Below, one piece after another: positions 63,529 to 64,000 of a DNA stretch of 64,000 nt. Location: contig MU657168.1 of NCBI GenBank assembly GCA_026770575.1, positions 623,807-687,806 of the forward strand, in the 5' to 3' direction. The notes beneath the pieces were generated by a model, which was not told where the DNA came from, did not search any database, and saw nothing but the letters and a program-made list of their open reading frames with translations. Positions within the stretch are counted from its first letter, which is position 1, and each line of letters opens with the position of its first letter. The DNA is from Pelagophyceae sp. CCMP2097. Lineage: Eukaryota; Sar; Pelagophyceae. A program made the translations under genes and the position numbers.

Positions 63529-64000
63529 CTAGAGCTCGTCGCGCATAATTTTCTCGCGCATGTCCTTCATGAGGTGGTTCATGAAGAGGATGTTGTGGAG
63601 CGAGGCGAGGGTCAGTGCCAACGGCTCGTTTTGCTTGAAGAGGTGGTGCAAGTATGCGCGCGTGTAAGGAATGGTCTTGACTTCTGGGTCAATGTCGCCG
63701 TAGTCCGAGCGGTGCACAGTCGCCTTGATGCGCAGGTTGCCGGCCGTTGTGAGCAGCGTGCCGTGGCGCGCGATGCGCGTCGGGTTGCAGGAATCCATGG
63801 TGTCCACGCCCAACGGCACGACGGCGAGGCAGGATTCCGGGTCTGCGATGCCGAGCAAGTGGTTCGGCTTGTCGCGCGGCAGCGCGGGCATGAGCCACGT
63901 CAGCATCTCGACCATCTCCGCCTTGTCCTTGCCTAGCGACCCGCCGACGGCGAAGCCGTCGAAGGGCAGCGATTGCAGGTATTCGGCGCTGCGCAGGCGA
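63529..64000 (-). CDS. tRNA-guanine transglycosylase (queuine transferase family), 5' end outside window
   Basis: The C-terminal 157 codons are present; the gene continues past 64000. FDGFAVGGSLGKDK is the substrate-pocket glycine loop, LGIADPESCLAVVPLGVDTM-DSCNPTR contains the nucleophilic aspartate block, and YTRAYLHHLFKQNEPLA with SLHN is the C-terminal signature. The CXCXXC zinc ligands that normally precede this signature are absent: the stretch reads DPEVKTIPYTR. Only the later histidine remains. The enzyme class exchanges guanine 34 for queuine in tRNA; the missing zinc site raises the question of an inactive or partner subunit. Confidence 0.85.
   Translation of the reverse strand, partial: RLRSAEYLQSLPFDGFAVGGSLGKDKAEMVEMLTWLMPALPRDKPNHLLGIADPESCLAVVPLGVDTMDSCNPTRIARHGTLLTTAGNLRIKATVHRSDYGDIDPEVKTIPYTRAYLHHLFKQNEPLALTLASLHNILFMNHLMKDMREKIMRDEL

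Noticed and set aside
1..64000. CRISPR arrays, bacterial operons, Shine-Dalgarno sites, rRNA or tRNA genes
   Set aside because: The window is eukaryotic and intron-rich. Repeats found are tandem or inverted without spacer arrays, and no cloverleaf or rRNA sequence was recognised by eye.

Overview
This is nuclear DNA of a eukaryotic alga. It is GC-rich and gene-dense, and most genes carry several introns of only about 44-130 bases with GTGCGT, GTGAGT or, unusually often, GC donors. A plastid-type rubredoxin and a protease with a plastid/thylakoid-style leader point to a photosynthetic lineage. A probable selenoprotein of the GILT family, the intron style and the base composition fit a pelagophyte-like stramenopile such as Aureococcus. 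The organism name is inference, not something read from the sequence. I rebuilt about 50 introns by hand, requiring splice phase and protein-family conservation to agree. Nothing here has been checked against transcripts.

Layout. 0-10 kb: UBE2C-type E2 (+), a 2,051-residue nephrocystin-3-like STAND NTPase (-), a CCDC25-RWD fusion (+) and a Sec-containing GILT oxidoreductase (-) with a candidate SECIS element. 10.3-22.2 kb: one giant 14-exon gene with two superfamily-1 helicase modules, the first degenerate. 22.5-30.6 kb: one gene for a four-repeat K+/cyclic-nucleotide-type channel ending in a C2 domain. 31-36 kb: a divergent pair, tRNA-dihydrouridine synthase 3 and a long coiled-coil protein. 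36-40.7 kb: a SWIM zinc-finger gene, a seven-repeat WD40 gene, a frameshifted second SWIM copy bounded by direct repeats, and a PH-domain gene. 41-43.6 kb: APC/C subunit CDC27. 43.6-44.9 kb: a gene-free stretch with a foldback element. 45-51.6 kb: plant-type phosphofructokinase, a fold-III PLP decarboxylase, a membrane protein and a tubulin-tyrosine-ligase-like enzyme. 51.8-64 kb: an IQ-repeat/zinc protein, a sirtuin, a beta-helix protein, rubredoxin, a RING protein, a trypsin-like protease, a C2H2 protein, a 371-bp MITE, a CS-domain protein, a twin-CX9C protein and a tRNA-guanine transglycosylase cut by the window edge.

The genes are not a pathway cluster. Many sit head to head with 80-400 bases between start codons. 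UBE2C and CDC27 both belong to the APC/C system but lie 40 kb apart. The NPHP3-like protein, the tubulin ligase-like enzyme and possibly the coiled-coil protein would suit a flagellate cell. The most notable items are the TGA/Sec GILT gene with its 3' hairpin, the single-chain four-repeat channel, the tandem active/degenerate helicase, at least six GC-AG introns, splice sites duplicated by short tandem repeats, and a palindromic TAGGAATTCCTA-type motif upstream of four plus-strand genes.
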